From Anaerolineaceae bacterium (GTDB lineage: Bacteria; Chloroflexota; Anaerolineae; Aggregatilineales; Phototrophicaceae), in the NCBI GenBank assembly GCA_002702065.1, contig NZXX01000001.1, positions 1,798,001 to 1,862,000 of the forward strand: a stretch of DNA of 64,000 bases, given 5' to 3'. Below, piece after piece: positions 51,899 through 59,615 of the stretch. Position numbers and translations under genes: made by a program. Each line of letters begins with the position of its first letter. Positions within the stretch are counted from its first letter, which is position 1. The notes below the pieces were generated by a model. It was not told the origin of the DNA. It did not search any database and saw nothing but the letters and a program-made list of their open reading frames with translations.

Positions 51899-52540
51899 TT
51901 ACGTGAAGCGCAGGACGCCAAACTCGGTCGGCTTGTGGAAATTTGCCGGATTCGTCAGCGTCGGTGACCAGCAGCTAAACTCCGGTTCTGCCTTTCGCGG
52001 GCGTTCGATCCGCGTAAAGTTAGCACGCCAGATATGAGGCCGGGAATCGGCAGGGGCGATTGCCTCCCAGGGGATGATCACATCGGCTGACCATTGACTG
52101 TCCGAGTCCTGCCGCTTGGTTTGCCACTGGATGCCGGGACAGTCCCATTCGGTGATGACTTCAATTGGCCCCCGGTCCGACCCTGGATTGACGATTTTGG
52201 CATCGAACAGGACGCCATCCGGGCTGATTTCAAACTCGTAATAGTGGGTGGGGTTCTCGATGCCGGGTGCCAGAAAAATCTCAACGACCTCCTCGTTGTA
52301 GATTGGCTCATCGCGTTTGGTCATCGTCCCCCAGATATCCGGGTCCTCGCAGTGAAAGTGAATATACAGTGCCTGATTGTCGTAGCAGAGAGAGGTGGTG
52401 GTCTGGTAGATTGCCTGACGGCTGTTATCCGTCAGCACGAACGGAGACAGGGGTGCAATCTGGTTCCAGTGTGGGTTGTTCAGGGCGGTCCAGCCATCAG
52501 GAGCAGGTGGAACCGTATAATCATGGGTGGAAGCAGACAT
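51899..52540 (-). CDS. Carbohydrate-binding family 9-like protein
   Basis: A 213-residue all-beta protein of the CBM9-like (DOMON-related) type. The best markers are LCYDNQALYIHFHCEDPDIWGTMTKRDEPIYNEEVVEIFLAPG near residues 50-93 and HYYEFEISPDGVLFDAKI, followed by IPWEAIAP and WRANFTRIERP. No signal peptide or catalytic domain is present, so it is a stand-alone, apparently cytoplasmic binding or sugar-modifying-associated protein. It diverges from the second FadR gene with site C between. Fits with the propeller proteins as part of handling a glycosylated substrate, by inference. Confidence 0.8.
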   Translation of the reverse strand: MSASTHDYTVPPAPDGWTALNNPHWNQIAPLSPFVLTDNSRQAIYQTTTSLCYDNQALYIHFHCEDPDIWGTMTKRDEPIYNEEVVEIFLAPGIENPTHYYEFEISPDGVLFDAKIVNPGSDRGPIEVITEWDCPGIQWQTKRQDSDSQWSADVIIPWEAIAPADSRPHIWRANFTRIERPRKAEPEFSCWSPTLTNPANFHKPTEFGVLRFT

Positions 52541-52607
52541 TATTTCCTCGATTCACTATGCATCGCCAGATATATTGTAGCCAATAGGCGACTTTTGCCG
52601 GGAATAT

Positions 52608-52626
52608 TGGTACTATTGTAGAACCA
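52608..52626. promoter_or_regulatory. TGGT-N11-ACCA operator, site C
   Basis: TGGTACTATTGTAGAACCA is the most symmetric copy (TGGTnCTA...TAGnACCA; flanks extend it to TTGG...CCAA). It contains TACAAT on the minus strand (52620-52615), paired with TTGGAC 15 bases away, a likely promoter for the CBM9-like gene. It is 67 bases from that gene and 162 before the FadR start. Confidence 0.75.
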
Positions 52627-52788
52627 ATCAAAAGTGTCCAATGATTTTTGTACAATGCAACTGAAACACACCATGTTGGCCTGCCTGTGATAATAATCTG
52701 TTATATATTATTAAATGCCGCGGCCCTGAATTACGCTACTTGCCAGCTAAGAACGACTGTTTGAATACCAACTGTGAAGGGAAGAAGT

Positions 52789-53484
52789 TTGAGCGCTTTA
52801 TTGAAACCCGTATCACGTGACACATTGACCAGTCAGGCGACGGAAACCATCAAACGATTTATTCTGGAAGAAAGCATCGAGGCTGGGAGCCAACTGCCCA
52901 GCGAACGTGAACTGAGTGAGATGCTGGCGGTCAGTCGCAACATCGTCCGCGAAGCCTTAAGTGCGCTATCGGCTGAGGGGATTATCACCAAACAAATCGG
53001 ACGCGGCACATTTGTCGAGGATTTTGACCGTGAGGCAGCTCTTGCCAATTTGTCCGGGATGAGCGGTGGTCATGCGAATGTGGTCACGGTTCAGGCGCTA
53101 CGCGAGGCACGGGCCGCACTGGAGATCGGTGCTGCCGGTTTGATCGTGCAGCGCATCACACCTGAGGAAATAGACGCCCTCGAAGCTATCATCGAACGCC
53201 ATGAGGCGAAAGGCAATGAAGGCAAGGGTACGATCAAGGAAGATATTGATTTTCATCTGGTGCTGTTGAAGGCATCCAAGAACCCGGTGATCGAAGAGAT
53301 GGCGCCGCTTGTCGTAGAACTGTTCCGCAGGACGGTGGCGGAAGCCCCAATTGCGATGCGACTTCCGCCAGAACGTATTATTGCTGAACATCGAGCGATT
53401 CTTGCGGCGCTAAAAGATGGTGACCTGTTTGCCGTACGGGACGCCATGCGCCAGCATTATATGTTGCAGGACTCGCCGTTTTAA
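52789..53484 (+). CDS. GntR/FadR-family regulator (second)
   Basis: A 231-residue paralogue of the regulator at 49.6 kb: same order of winged helix (recognition helix AVSRNIVREALS, wing GIITKQIGRGTFV) and FCD domain (ALREARAALEIGAAGLIVQR, DIDFHLVLLKASKN, EHRAILAALKDGD). I choose TTG 52789 (LSALLKPVSRDTLT) with AAGGGAAG upstream, matching the TTG start of its paralogue; a GTG at 52774 would add five residues. A 162-base leader with site C upstream suggests autoregulation. Its end overlaps the convergent amidohydrolase gene by 4 bases. Confidence 0.92.
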   Translation: MSALLKPVSRDTLTSQATETIKRFILEESIEAGSQLPSERELSEMLAVSRNIVREALSALSAEGIITKQIGRGTFVEDFDREAALANLSGMSGGHANVVTVQALREARAALEIGAAGLIVQRITPEEIDALEAIIERHEAKGNEGKGTIKEDIDFHLVLLKASKNPVIEEMAPLVVELFRRTVAEAPIAMRLPPERIIAEHRAILAALKDGDLFAVRDAMRQHYMLQDSPF

Positions 53485-54371
53485 TCCAGACCCAGCAGAG
53501 CGAGACTATCGCGGTGGATGATCTCCTCGATTTTGTCTTCGGGGATCCGTGGCAGATTGGTGCCTTCCACGATGCTGTTGACATTGCGCAGGGCGTTAAT
53601 TGTCTCTTCCGCAGTCGTAACCGGGTAGTCTGAGCCGAGCATCAGTTTGTCCAGCACTTTCCATTCGGTGGCGCGGGTCAGTGCTTCGTAGAAGCCCCAG
53701 GGACGATAAATCAATGCGGATACGTCGGCATACAGGTTGGGATGTTTGCGGATAACAACCGAGCAATCCGCTGTCCATGGATGCCCCATGTGCGCCAGAA
53801 TCATCTTCAGGTCCGGATAGCGCATGGCCACTTCGTCCATGATCAACGGGTGCGAATAGGTAATGGGCGCCATACGAACGGGCGATGTCCCCTGATGGAA
53901 CAGAATGGGCATGTCGTAACGTTGGGCCAGCTCGTAGATTTTGAGGGCGCGCGTTTCCAGTGGATCGAAGTTCTGATAATTGGCGCCCAGTTTGATCCCT
54001 TTCATGCCCAGGTCGACTCGGCAGCGTTCGAACTCGTCGAGCAGATTGGGGTCGTGCGGATGCAGGGCCATAAAACCGATAAGCTTATCGGGGTAGGTGC
54101 TTACAAAGGCCGCCGTAGCATCATTGAAGTTGCCGGGCAGGTCGCCAACATTGTGGCGTGCCTCGAGACCGCCACTCGCTTCTGAGGAAGGCTTCCAGGC
54201 GATGTTAAATGTAATCGACTTATCGGCTATGCTCTGGCCTTTGAGGAAGTCATCCCAGTTGTAGACCGCTTTGACGCTACGATCCGGACGCCAGACATCG
54301 TTATAGACAATTTTGTCTTCCGGTATTTCCCCGCGATATTGGGGTGGGTGGGTATGGACATCGATGATCAT
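53481..54371 (-). CDS. Amidohydrolase_2 family TIM-barrel hydrolase
   Basis: A 296-residue metal-dependent hydrolase. HTHP in IIDVHTHPPQ, LFHQGTSPVR, ILAHMGHPW and the catalytic aspartate in LMLGSDYPVTTAEE outline the metal site. GFMALHPHDPNLLDEFERC is typical of the 4-oxalomesaconate hydratase/decarboxylase-related branch. ATG 54371 has AGCAAACC upstream with no strong SD. Downstream of and probably cotranscribed with the class III aminotransferase (15-base gap). Exact reaction not deducible. Confidence 0.87.
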   Translation of the reverse strand: MIIDVHTHPPQYRGEIPEDKIVYNDVWRPDRSVKAVYNWDDFLKGQSIADKSITFNIAWKPSSEASGGLEARHNVGDLPGNFNDATAAFVSTYPDKLIGFMALHPHDPNLLDEFERCRVDLGMKGIKLGANYQNFDPLETRALKIYELAQRYDMPILFHQGTSPVRMAPITYSHPLIMDEVAMRYPDLKMILAHMGHPWTADCSVVIRKHPNLYADVSALIYRPWGFYEALTRATEWKVLDKLMLGSDYPVTTAEETINALRNVNSIVEGTNLPRIPEDKIEEIIHRDSLALLGLD

Positions 54372-54386
54372 GGGGTTTGCTCCAGC

Positions 54387-55658
54387 TTAATTGGATAGAA
54401 CTTTGTCGACGATTTCGAGTGTGCGGTCCACATCCGCTTCGGTGTGTGCCAGGCTGATGTGATTACGCTTCAGGTTAACGGGCAGCTCGTAGATGCCTTC
54501 CTCGATCAATTTGCGCCGGTGCGAGACGAACATATCCACATCGTTGCGCAGCAGGTCGGTGAAATTATCGGCGGGGCCATCCATGAAGTAGGAGACAAAT
54601 ACAGAGCCAAAGCCAGCGACGGTGGCGGCGATGTCGTGCCGGGCGTAAATATCGCGCAGGCCATTACGCATCCGTTCGCCGAGCGTAAAGAGGTGTTCGT
54701 GGCTTGTTGGCTGCTCCAGAATTTCGACCGTCGCCAGAGATGCGGCGATGCCTACAGGATGCGCATTGAACGTGCCCGCGAAAAATACATCCCCACCGGG
54801 GCGGCAGTGCTGCATCAGGTCTTCGCGCCCGCACAAGGCGGCCAGCGGGTAACCATTGGCGATGGCTTTGCCGAGGGTGGTCAGGTCTGGTGTGATGCCG
54901 ACAATGGACTGGTAGCCGCCCAGCGCGTGACGGAAACCGGTGATGACTTCATCAAAAATGAGCACCACACCGTGCCGGGTGGTCAGGTCTCGCAGCGCCT
55001 GTAAAAATTCCGGACGCGGCAAAACACAACCAATGTTGTGCGGAATTGGCTCCAGAATGACCGCGGCCAGCGTATCGCCTGCTTCTTCGAAGGTTGCGTT
55101 GACTGCCTCTACATCGTTGAAGGGCAGCACCAGCGTATCGTCGATTACCTCTGGTGTCATGCCAGCCGAAATGGGGTCTTTGTGGCCGATTTTATCCGGT
55201 GCGCTGATGACATTCATGAGCACCGCATCGTGCCAGCCGTGGTAGCAACCCTGGAACTTGACGATCTTACGTCGCCCGGTGACCGCGCGTGCCAGCCGCA
55301 GAGCCGCATACGTGGCTTCTGACCCCGAATTGCAGAACATGACTTTTTCGGCACAGGGAATGTGCCCCACGATTTTTTCGGCAAGCTGGGCTTCGCGCTG
55401 GCTGCTGCCCACGCCGATCAAATCCTGCCTGGATAATTCCTCATAGACACGCCGGTTGACATCAGGATGGCAGTGACCGAGCACCGGCGGCCCGAAAGCA
55501 GCATGGTAATCAATATACTGCTTGCCATCCTCATCATAAATATAGGCGCCTTCGGCCCGTGTAAACGAAATGTTCGGGTCAACCAGACGATTGGCGCTGC
55601 TGACTCCGCCCGGAATAAACTGCTGTGCATAGTCAAAGATTGTGTGAGATTGACTCAT
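54387..55658 (-). CDS. Class III aminotransferase, GSAM-like (second)
   Basis: A 423-residue PLP enzyme of the glutamate-1-semialdehyde aminomutase/beta-amino-acid aminotransferase branch. N-terminal YAQQFIPGGVSSANR, FCNSGSEATYAALRLAR at 108-124, CYHGWHDA at 138-145, D236 in LIFDEVITGFR and PLP lysine K264 in TLGKAIANGYPLAALCG. Unlike the paralogue at 37.3 kb, the SGSEA motif is canonical. ATG 55658 (MSQSHTIFDY) has AAAGGG upstream; an earlier TTG/ATG would place the start upstream of the operator. Site D lies 34 bases before it. Confidence 0.9.
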   Translation of the reverse strand: MSQSHTIFDYAQQFIPGGVSSANRLVDPNISFTRAEGAYIYDEDGKQYIDYHAAFGPPVLGHCHPDVNRRVYEELSRQDLIGVGSSQREAQLAEKIVGHIPCAEKVMFCNSGSEATYAALRLARAVTGRRKIVKFQGCYHGWHDAVLMNVISAPDKIGHKDPISAGMTPEVIDDTLVLPFNDVEAVNATFEEAGDTLAAVILEPIPHNIGCVLPRPEFLQALRDLTTRHGVVLIFDEVITGFRHALGGYQSIVGITPDLTTLGKAIANGYPLAALCGREDLMQHCRPGGDVFFAGTFNAHPVGIAASLATVEILEQPTSHEHLFTLGERMRNGLRDIYARHDIAATVAGFGSVFVSYFMDGPADNFTDLLRNDVDMFVSHRRKLIEEGIYELPVNLKRNHISLAHTEADVDRTLEIVDKVLSN

Positions 55659-55679
55659 AATGCCCTTTGCCATGAGTAT

Positions 55680-55707
55680 TTGCATTGTCAACTGGTTCTA
55701 TTATAAT
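55680..55707 (+). promoter_or_regulatory. Promoter of the PhyH-DTA transcript
   Basis: TTGCAT (55680-55685) and a perfect TATAAT (55702-55707) are 16 bases apart. The -10 box lies inside operator D, so a bound regulator would block RNA polymerase. Confidence 0.6.
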
Positions 55708-55711
55708 ACCA
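55693..55711. promoter_or_regulatory. TGGT-N11-ACCA operator, site D
   Basis: TGGTTCTATTATAATACCA lies between the divergent aminotransferase gene (34 bases) and the PhyH gene (41 bases), so one site can serve both directions. Confidence 0.75.
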
Positions 55712-55752
55712 CTGAACCTTTTCGGCAAATGATGAGCACGTGGAGATAGAAC

Positions 55753-56499
55753 ATGAGTGACTATAACCGCTATCGTGATCTGTTTGATGAACAGGGCTAC
55801 ATCCATATTTCAGGCTTTCTGACAGAGGAGGAGTGTCTGGCAGCAGAGCGTCATATCGACTCGTATGTGCGGGATATTGCCCCAACCCTGCCCAAAACGG
55901 AAGTCATGTATGACGACTACGAGCGGCCAGAAACCCTGAAACGTATCTCCCGTTTACAGCTGGACCCGTTTTTCGAAGAAATGCGGTCTCAGCCAAAATT
56001 CACGAAACTGGCCAAGGCGCTGCTTCAGGATGAGGTTGTGGTCCAGAGCCTGCAATATTTTAACAAGCCGCCGGAAGGGGACGCCACACCCGCGCATCAG
56101 GATGGCTACTACTTCTGTCTGGTCCCGAACGAAGCGATTACGTTCTGGGTGTCGCTGGACGATGTGGATGAAGAGAACGGCGCCTTGCACTACGTCGCGG
56201 GATCGCACAAGGTCGGCATCCTGCCGCACAAACCTTCGTCGGTGATCGGATTTTCCCAGGGCCTGGCGGCGGCTGATCTGAGTGAATTTGGTGAAGAACG
56301 CACGTGCCCGGTCAAACGCGGCGACGTACTCATTCATCACTCACGGCTGATCCATCTGGCCGGTCCCAACACCAGCAATCCTCAGCGTCGGGTAATGGGG
56401 CAGGTTTATTTTGCTGAGCGGGCGAAAATGGACCCGGCCATGAAAGAACAGTATGACTCGGCTTTGCAGGCACAGCGTAAAGCTGCGGGCCTGAACTGA
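55753..56499 (+). CDS. Phytanoyl-CoA dioxygenase (PhyH) family protein
   Basis: A 248-residue Fe(II)/2-oxoglutarate-dependent oxygenase. The facial triad is H115 and D117 in PAHQDGYYF plus H201 in RLIHLAGPN; an arginine at 212-213 (PQRRVMG) would hold 2-oxoglutarate. DDVDEENGALHYVAGSHK is the family core. PhyH members hydroxylate amino acids, ectoine, phosphonates and lipids. ATG 55753 has GGAGA upstream. It is followed after 36 bases by the D-threonine-aldolase-type gene, so hydroxylation of an amino-acid-like substrate before cleavage is a reasonable idea, not shown. Confidence 0.9.
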   Translation: MSDYNRYRDLFDEQGYIHISGFLTEEECLAAERHIDSYVRDIAPTLPKTEVMYDDYERPETLKRISRLQLDPFFEEMRSQPKFTKLAKALLQDEVVVQSLQYFNKPPEGDATPAHQDGYYFCLVPNEAITFWVSLDDVDEENGALHYVAGSHKVGILPHKPSSVIGFSQGLAAADLSEFGEERTCPVKRGDVLIHHSRLIHLAGPNTSNPQRRVMGQVYFAERAKMDPAMKEQYDSALQAQRKAAGLN

Positions 56500-56535
56500 T
56501 ACAAACGAAAATGTGACACATCGGAGTAAACGCAG

Positions 56536-57585
56536 ATGCACATGGATTTGCTCGAAACGCCAGTTGCCGTTGTCGATCTGGACAAGCTGGAAGCGAATAT
56601 CCAGCGTTTCCAGCAATATTTGGACGAGCACGGCATTGCCAATCGCCCACATATGAAGACCCATAAAATTCCGGCAATCGCCCAGATGCAGCTTGCAGCA
56701 GGGGCGGTTGGCATTACCTGCCAGAAGCTCGGTGAAGCCGAAATTATGGCAGACGCAGGTGTGACTGATATTTTCTTGCCGTACAACATTATGGGCGCGT
56801 CCAAGCTGGAACGGTTGGTTGCGCTGGCGAAACGGATCAACCTGAGTGTGACGGCTGACTCGGACTACACGGTCAAGGGGCTGTCGGACGCGGCGGATGA
56901 GGCCGGCATTGAACTAACGGTTCTGGTCGAGTGTGATACCGGCCTTGGCCGCTGTGGGGTTCAGTCTCCGGCAGCAGCAGCTGAGCTGGCACGTCACATA
57001 GAACAGGCACCGGGCTTGCACTTTGGTGGCCTGATGACGTATCCAAACTCTGAGGCAATGGATAAATTTGCCGCTGAGACCAGACACCTGCTGGCTGAGG
57101 ATGGCATCGCGGTTGAGCGGGTCAGCGGTGGGGGCACGCCGCAGATGTGGTCGGCGCACACCCATCCAAGCCTGACGGAGCATCGGTCGGGGATGTATAT
57201 CTTTGGCGACCGGTACACGTTGAATGCTGGCGCCATTGCGCTGGATGACTGCGCGTTTCAAGTGGTCGCCACCGTTGTCAGCCGCCCAACAGAGGACCGA
57301 GGTATTCTGGATGCTGGCAGCAAGACCTTGTCGTCGGATTTGCTGGGTTTGCAAGGGCACGGGTACATACTGGAATATCCGGATGCCTGCATCACCGGGT
57401 TGTCCGAAGAGCATGGGCTCGTTGATTTTTCGAAATGTGCGGCCAAACCAGCTATTGGCGAACGTGTGACCATTATTCCCAATCACTGCTGCGTGGTGAC
57501 CAATCTGTTTAACGAGGTGGTTGGTGTGCGGCAGCAGCAGGTCGAAACGGTGTGGCCGGTCGCCTGTCGCGGTGCTTTGCAGTAA
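56536..57585 (+). CDS. D-threonine aldolase / D-serine dehydratase-like PLP enzyme
   Basis: A 349-residue fold-type III PLP enzyme (alanine racemase-like N-terminal domain plus DSD C-terminal domain). RPHMKTHK at residues 37-44 carries the PLP lysine; VECDTGLGRCGV and VSGGGTPQMW bind cofactor phosphate; the C-terminal IIPNHCCVVTNLFNE holds the His/Cys zinc or manganese site. Relatives cleave D-threonine and other D-3-hydroxyamino acids or dehydrate D-serine. ATG 56536 has CGGAG nine bases upstream. Ends with an intrinsic terminator. It is a main argument for D-amino-acid catabolism in this region. Confidence 0.9.
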   Translation: MHMDLLETPVAVVDLDKLEANIQRFQQYLDEHGIANRPHMKTHKIPAIAQMQLAAGAVGITCQKLGEAEIMADAGVTDIFLPYNIMGASKLERLVALAKRINLSVTADSDYTVKGLSDAADEAGIELTVLVECDTGLGRCGVQSPAAAAELARHIEQAPGLHFGGLMTYPNSEAMDKFAAETRHLLAEDGIAVERVSGGGTPQMWSAHTHPSLTEHRSGMYIFGDRYTLNAGAIALDDCAFQVVATVVSRPTEDRGILDAGSKTLSSDLLGLQGHGYILEYPDACITGLSEEHGLVDFSKCAAKPAIGERVTIIPNHCCVVTNLFNEVVGVRQQQVETVWPVACRGALQ

Positions 57586-57611
57586 GCAAGCAACAGTCTG
57601 ACTAAGGCATC

Positions 57612-57648
57612 AAGGCGTCGTCTGCATGGGTGGACGGCGTCTTTTTTG
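57612..57648 (+). terminator. Intrinsic terminator after the DTA-like gene
   Basis: AAGGCGTCGTC (57612-57622) pairs with GACGGCGTCTT (57633-57643) over 11 bp with two G-U pairs, followed by a run of T to 57647. Confidence 0.85.
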
Positions 57649-57724
57649 TTTCCTGCATTTTCAGACTTACCGCTTGGCGCAACAAGCCGATACAATCTGG
57701 TTTTTTAATCGTTAAGGAAACCCT

Positions 57725-58765
57725 ATGTCTATCCGAGTCGGTATCATTGGCTGTGGGTTGATGGGCCGCCGTCATGCCGATGGCTATCTGCAACTTCCTG
57801 ATCGGGCGGTGGTCGTTGCTTGCTGTGATTCGAATGTTGAAGCTGCTGCGGACCTGGCCCGACAGATTGATCAGCCGGACGTTCGGGTGCTACCTGAGTG
57901 GCAGGCTGTGATCGACGATGAGGCTGTAAATGCGGTGTCGATCTGCATGCCGCATCACCTCCATGCGCCGCTGGTGGTGGCTGCGCTGGAGGCAGGCAAA
58001 CATGTTCTGCTGGAAAAACCGATGGCGATGAATCTGGCAGAGGCGCGTTTAATGGTGGATACGGCCACGCGCGTGGGCCGTGTTTTTATGGTTGCCCAGA
58101 ATCAGCGATACATAGCCGCGCACGACTATATCAAAGCGCTGCTGGAGCAGGGCGCTATCGGCGACATCTTTGCGGTGCGCATCGACGGCAACCAGCTTCT
58201 GAGCCGGATTTACCCGCCGGGCCACTGGCTATTTTCCAAAGCGACGTCGGGCGGCGGTGTGATCCGTACAACAGCTATTCATAAAATCGACCTGCTGCGT
58301 TATCTGGTGGGTGAGGTGCGCCGCGTGTCCGCCTTCCAGAAGATTTCGGGTCTCAACCCCGGTATGGACTGTGAGGATGTGGCGGCCATTTCGATGGAAT
58401 TTGTGGGCGGGGCGGTGGGTGAAGCCTTTTTTACCTTTGCGGCACGTCATGCGCCAATTTCGACAGCGACCGGCGAGCTAACAGTCCTTTATGGCACGCA
58501 GGGGATGATCCACAACGTCGGTGGCTGGCACGTGCATAGTGAAGTGATCGACGCGTATCGCGAGGGGCCGACCCCACTCAACCTGCCCAGGGAAGATGCT
58601 CAACAGTCATTCCAGCGCGAGGTGCGTCATTTTGTGGAATGTATCGAGTCCGGTCAAGAACCGCTGACCTCTGGCCGTGACAATCTGGGGACAATCGCGG
58701 TTGTTGACGCCATTTATGAGTCTATTGCCAGCGGACAGGCCACCGATGTCGCTAGAATAGAGTGA
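57725..58765 (+). CDS. Gfo/Idh/MocA family oxidoreductase
   Basis: A 346-residue NAD(P)-dependent dehydrogenase. Rossmann motif VGIIGCGLMGRRHADGY at residues 5-21, the EKPMAMN loop with the catalytic lysine near residue 99, and a C-terminal alpha/beta domain (GGGVIRTTAIHKIDLLRYLVG) that carries the His/Asp pair. Members oxidise inositols, sugars or sugar acids. ATG 57725 has AAGGAA upstream; TACAAT at 57691 could be a -10 box without a good -35. An SDR and an amidohydrolase follow on the same strand. No TGGT-N11-ACCA site precedes it, so it may lie outside the regulon. Confidence 0.9.
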   Translation: MSIRVGIIGCGLMGRRHADGYLQLPDRAVVVACCDSNVEAAADLARQIDQPDVRVLPEWQAVIDDEAVNAVSICMPHHLHAPLVVAALEAGKHVLLEKPMAMNLAEARLMVDTATRVGRVFMVAQNQRYIAAHDYIKALLEQGAIGDIFAVRIDGNQLLSRIYPPGHWLFSKATSGGGVIRTTAIHKIDLLRYLVGEVRRVSAFQKISGLNPGMDCEDVAAISMEFVGGAVGEAFFTFAARHAPISTATGELTVLYGTQGMIHNVGGWHVHSEVIDAYREGPTPLNLPREDAQQSFQREVRHFVECIESGQEPLTSGRDNLGTIAVVDAIYESIASGQATDVARIE

Positions 58766-58803
58766 ATTTAGATTCATTGCATGGTTTCCATAAGGATATT
58801 GAA

Positions 58804-59559
58804 ATGCCAAATTTACGTTTTGCGGCGCCGAAAGAACGGCGAGTGGCGATTATCACCGGGGGGGCGCGTGGTATCGGACGCGCCACGGCGTTGCGCATTG
58901 CTGAAGAAGGACGCGATATTGTCATTGCGGATGTTCTGGATGACCACGGAGCCGACACAGTTGCGGCGATCGAAGCACTGGGCCAGCGTGCGCTTTACAT
59001 CCGCACCGATGTAACTGATGAAGCGGCTGTACAAAGCATGGTGCAGCAAACCGTCGATGCGTTTGGGCGGCTCGATATTCTGGTGTGCTGCGCGGGGACA
59101 CTGGGGCAGGAGGTGCCGTTTCTGGAACAAACTGCCGAGATGTTTGACCGGGTGATGCGGATTAACGTGTATGGTGTCTTTTACGCCCATCAGGCCGCGA
59201 TCCCGCATATGCTGGAACAGGGCTGGGGACGCTGCGTGACGATCACATCCGGTGCGCGCCTGGGGGCGACCCATGTGGTGCCGTATGGTACATCTAAGGG
59301 CGCTATCTGGTCATTTGTCTCAGCATTAGGGAATGCTTACCCACGGCAGGGCGTGTTTGTGAATGGGGTGGAACCGGGCCGTGCCTTAACCGAGATGGTG
59401 GTACCCCGTTTTTCGCAGGAATTTCTGGCGAACCCGCCGGTGGCGATTGGGCGCTATTCCGACGCTGAGGAAGTGGCAGAAGTCATCGAGTTTCTCGCTT
59501 CGGAGCGCAATACCTATACCACCGGTTCTGTGTGGAGCGTGAAGGGCGCTACCGGTTAG
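58804..59559 (+). CDS. Short-chain dehydrogenase/reductase (SDR)
   Basis: A 251-residue classical SDR. ITGGARGIGRATALRIAE gives the cofactor fold, CCAG replaces NNAG in the next strand (LVCCAGT), the serine is in TITSGARLG and the Y-x-x-x-K is VPYGTSKGA; the C-terminus has EFLASERNTYTTGSVWSVKG. Start ATG 58804 (MPNLRFAAPK) has AAGGAT eight bases upstream; a GTG at 58762 inside the previous stop is rejected. It lies 38 bases after the Gfo/Idh gene and is likely cotranscribed. Substrate unknown. Confidence 0.9.
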   Translation: MPNLRFAAPKERRVAIITGGARGIGRATALRIAEEGRDIVIADVLDDHGADTVAAIEALGQRALYIRTDVTDEAAVQSMVQQTVDAFGRLDILVCCAGTLGQEVPFLEQTAEMFDRVMRINVYGVFYAHQAAIPHMLEQGWGRCVTITSGARLGATHVVPYGTSKGAIWSFVSALGNAYPRQGVFVNGVEPGRALTEMVVPRFSQEFLANPPVAIGRYSDAEEVAEVIEFLASERNTYTTGSVWSVKGATG

Positions 59560-59615
59560 TGGCACCGCAAGGGCCGGACTCTATGTGCGGGTACACAAAT
59601 AAGCAGGGGGAATAG

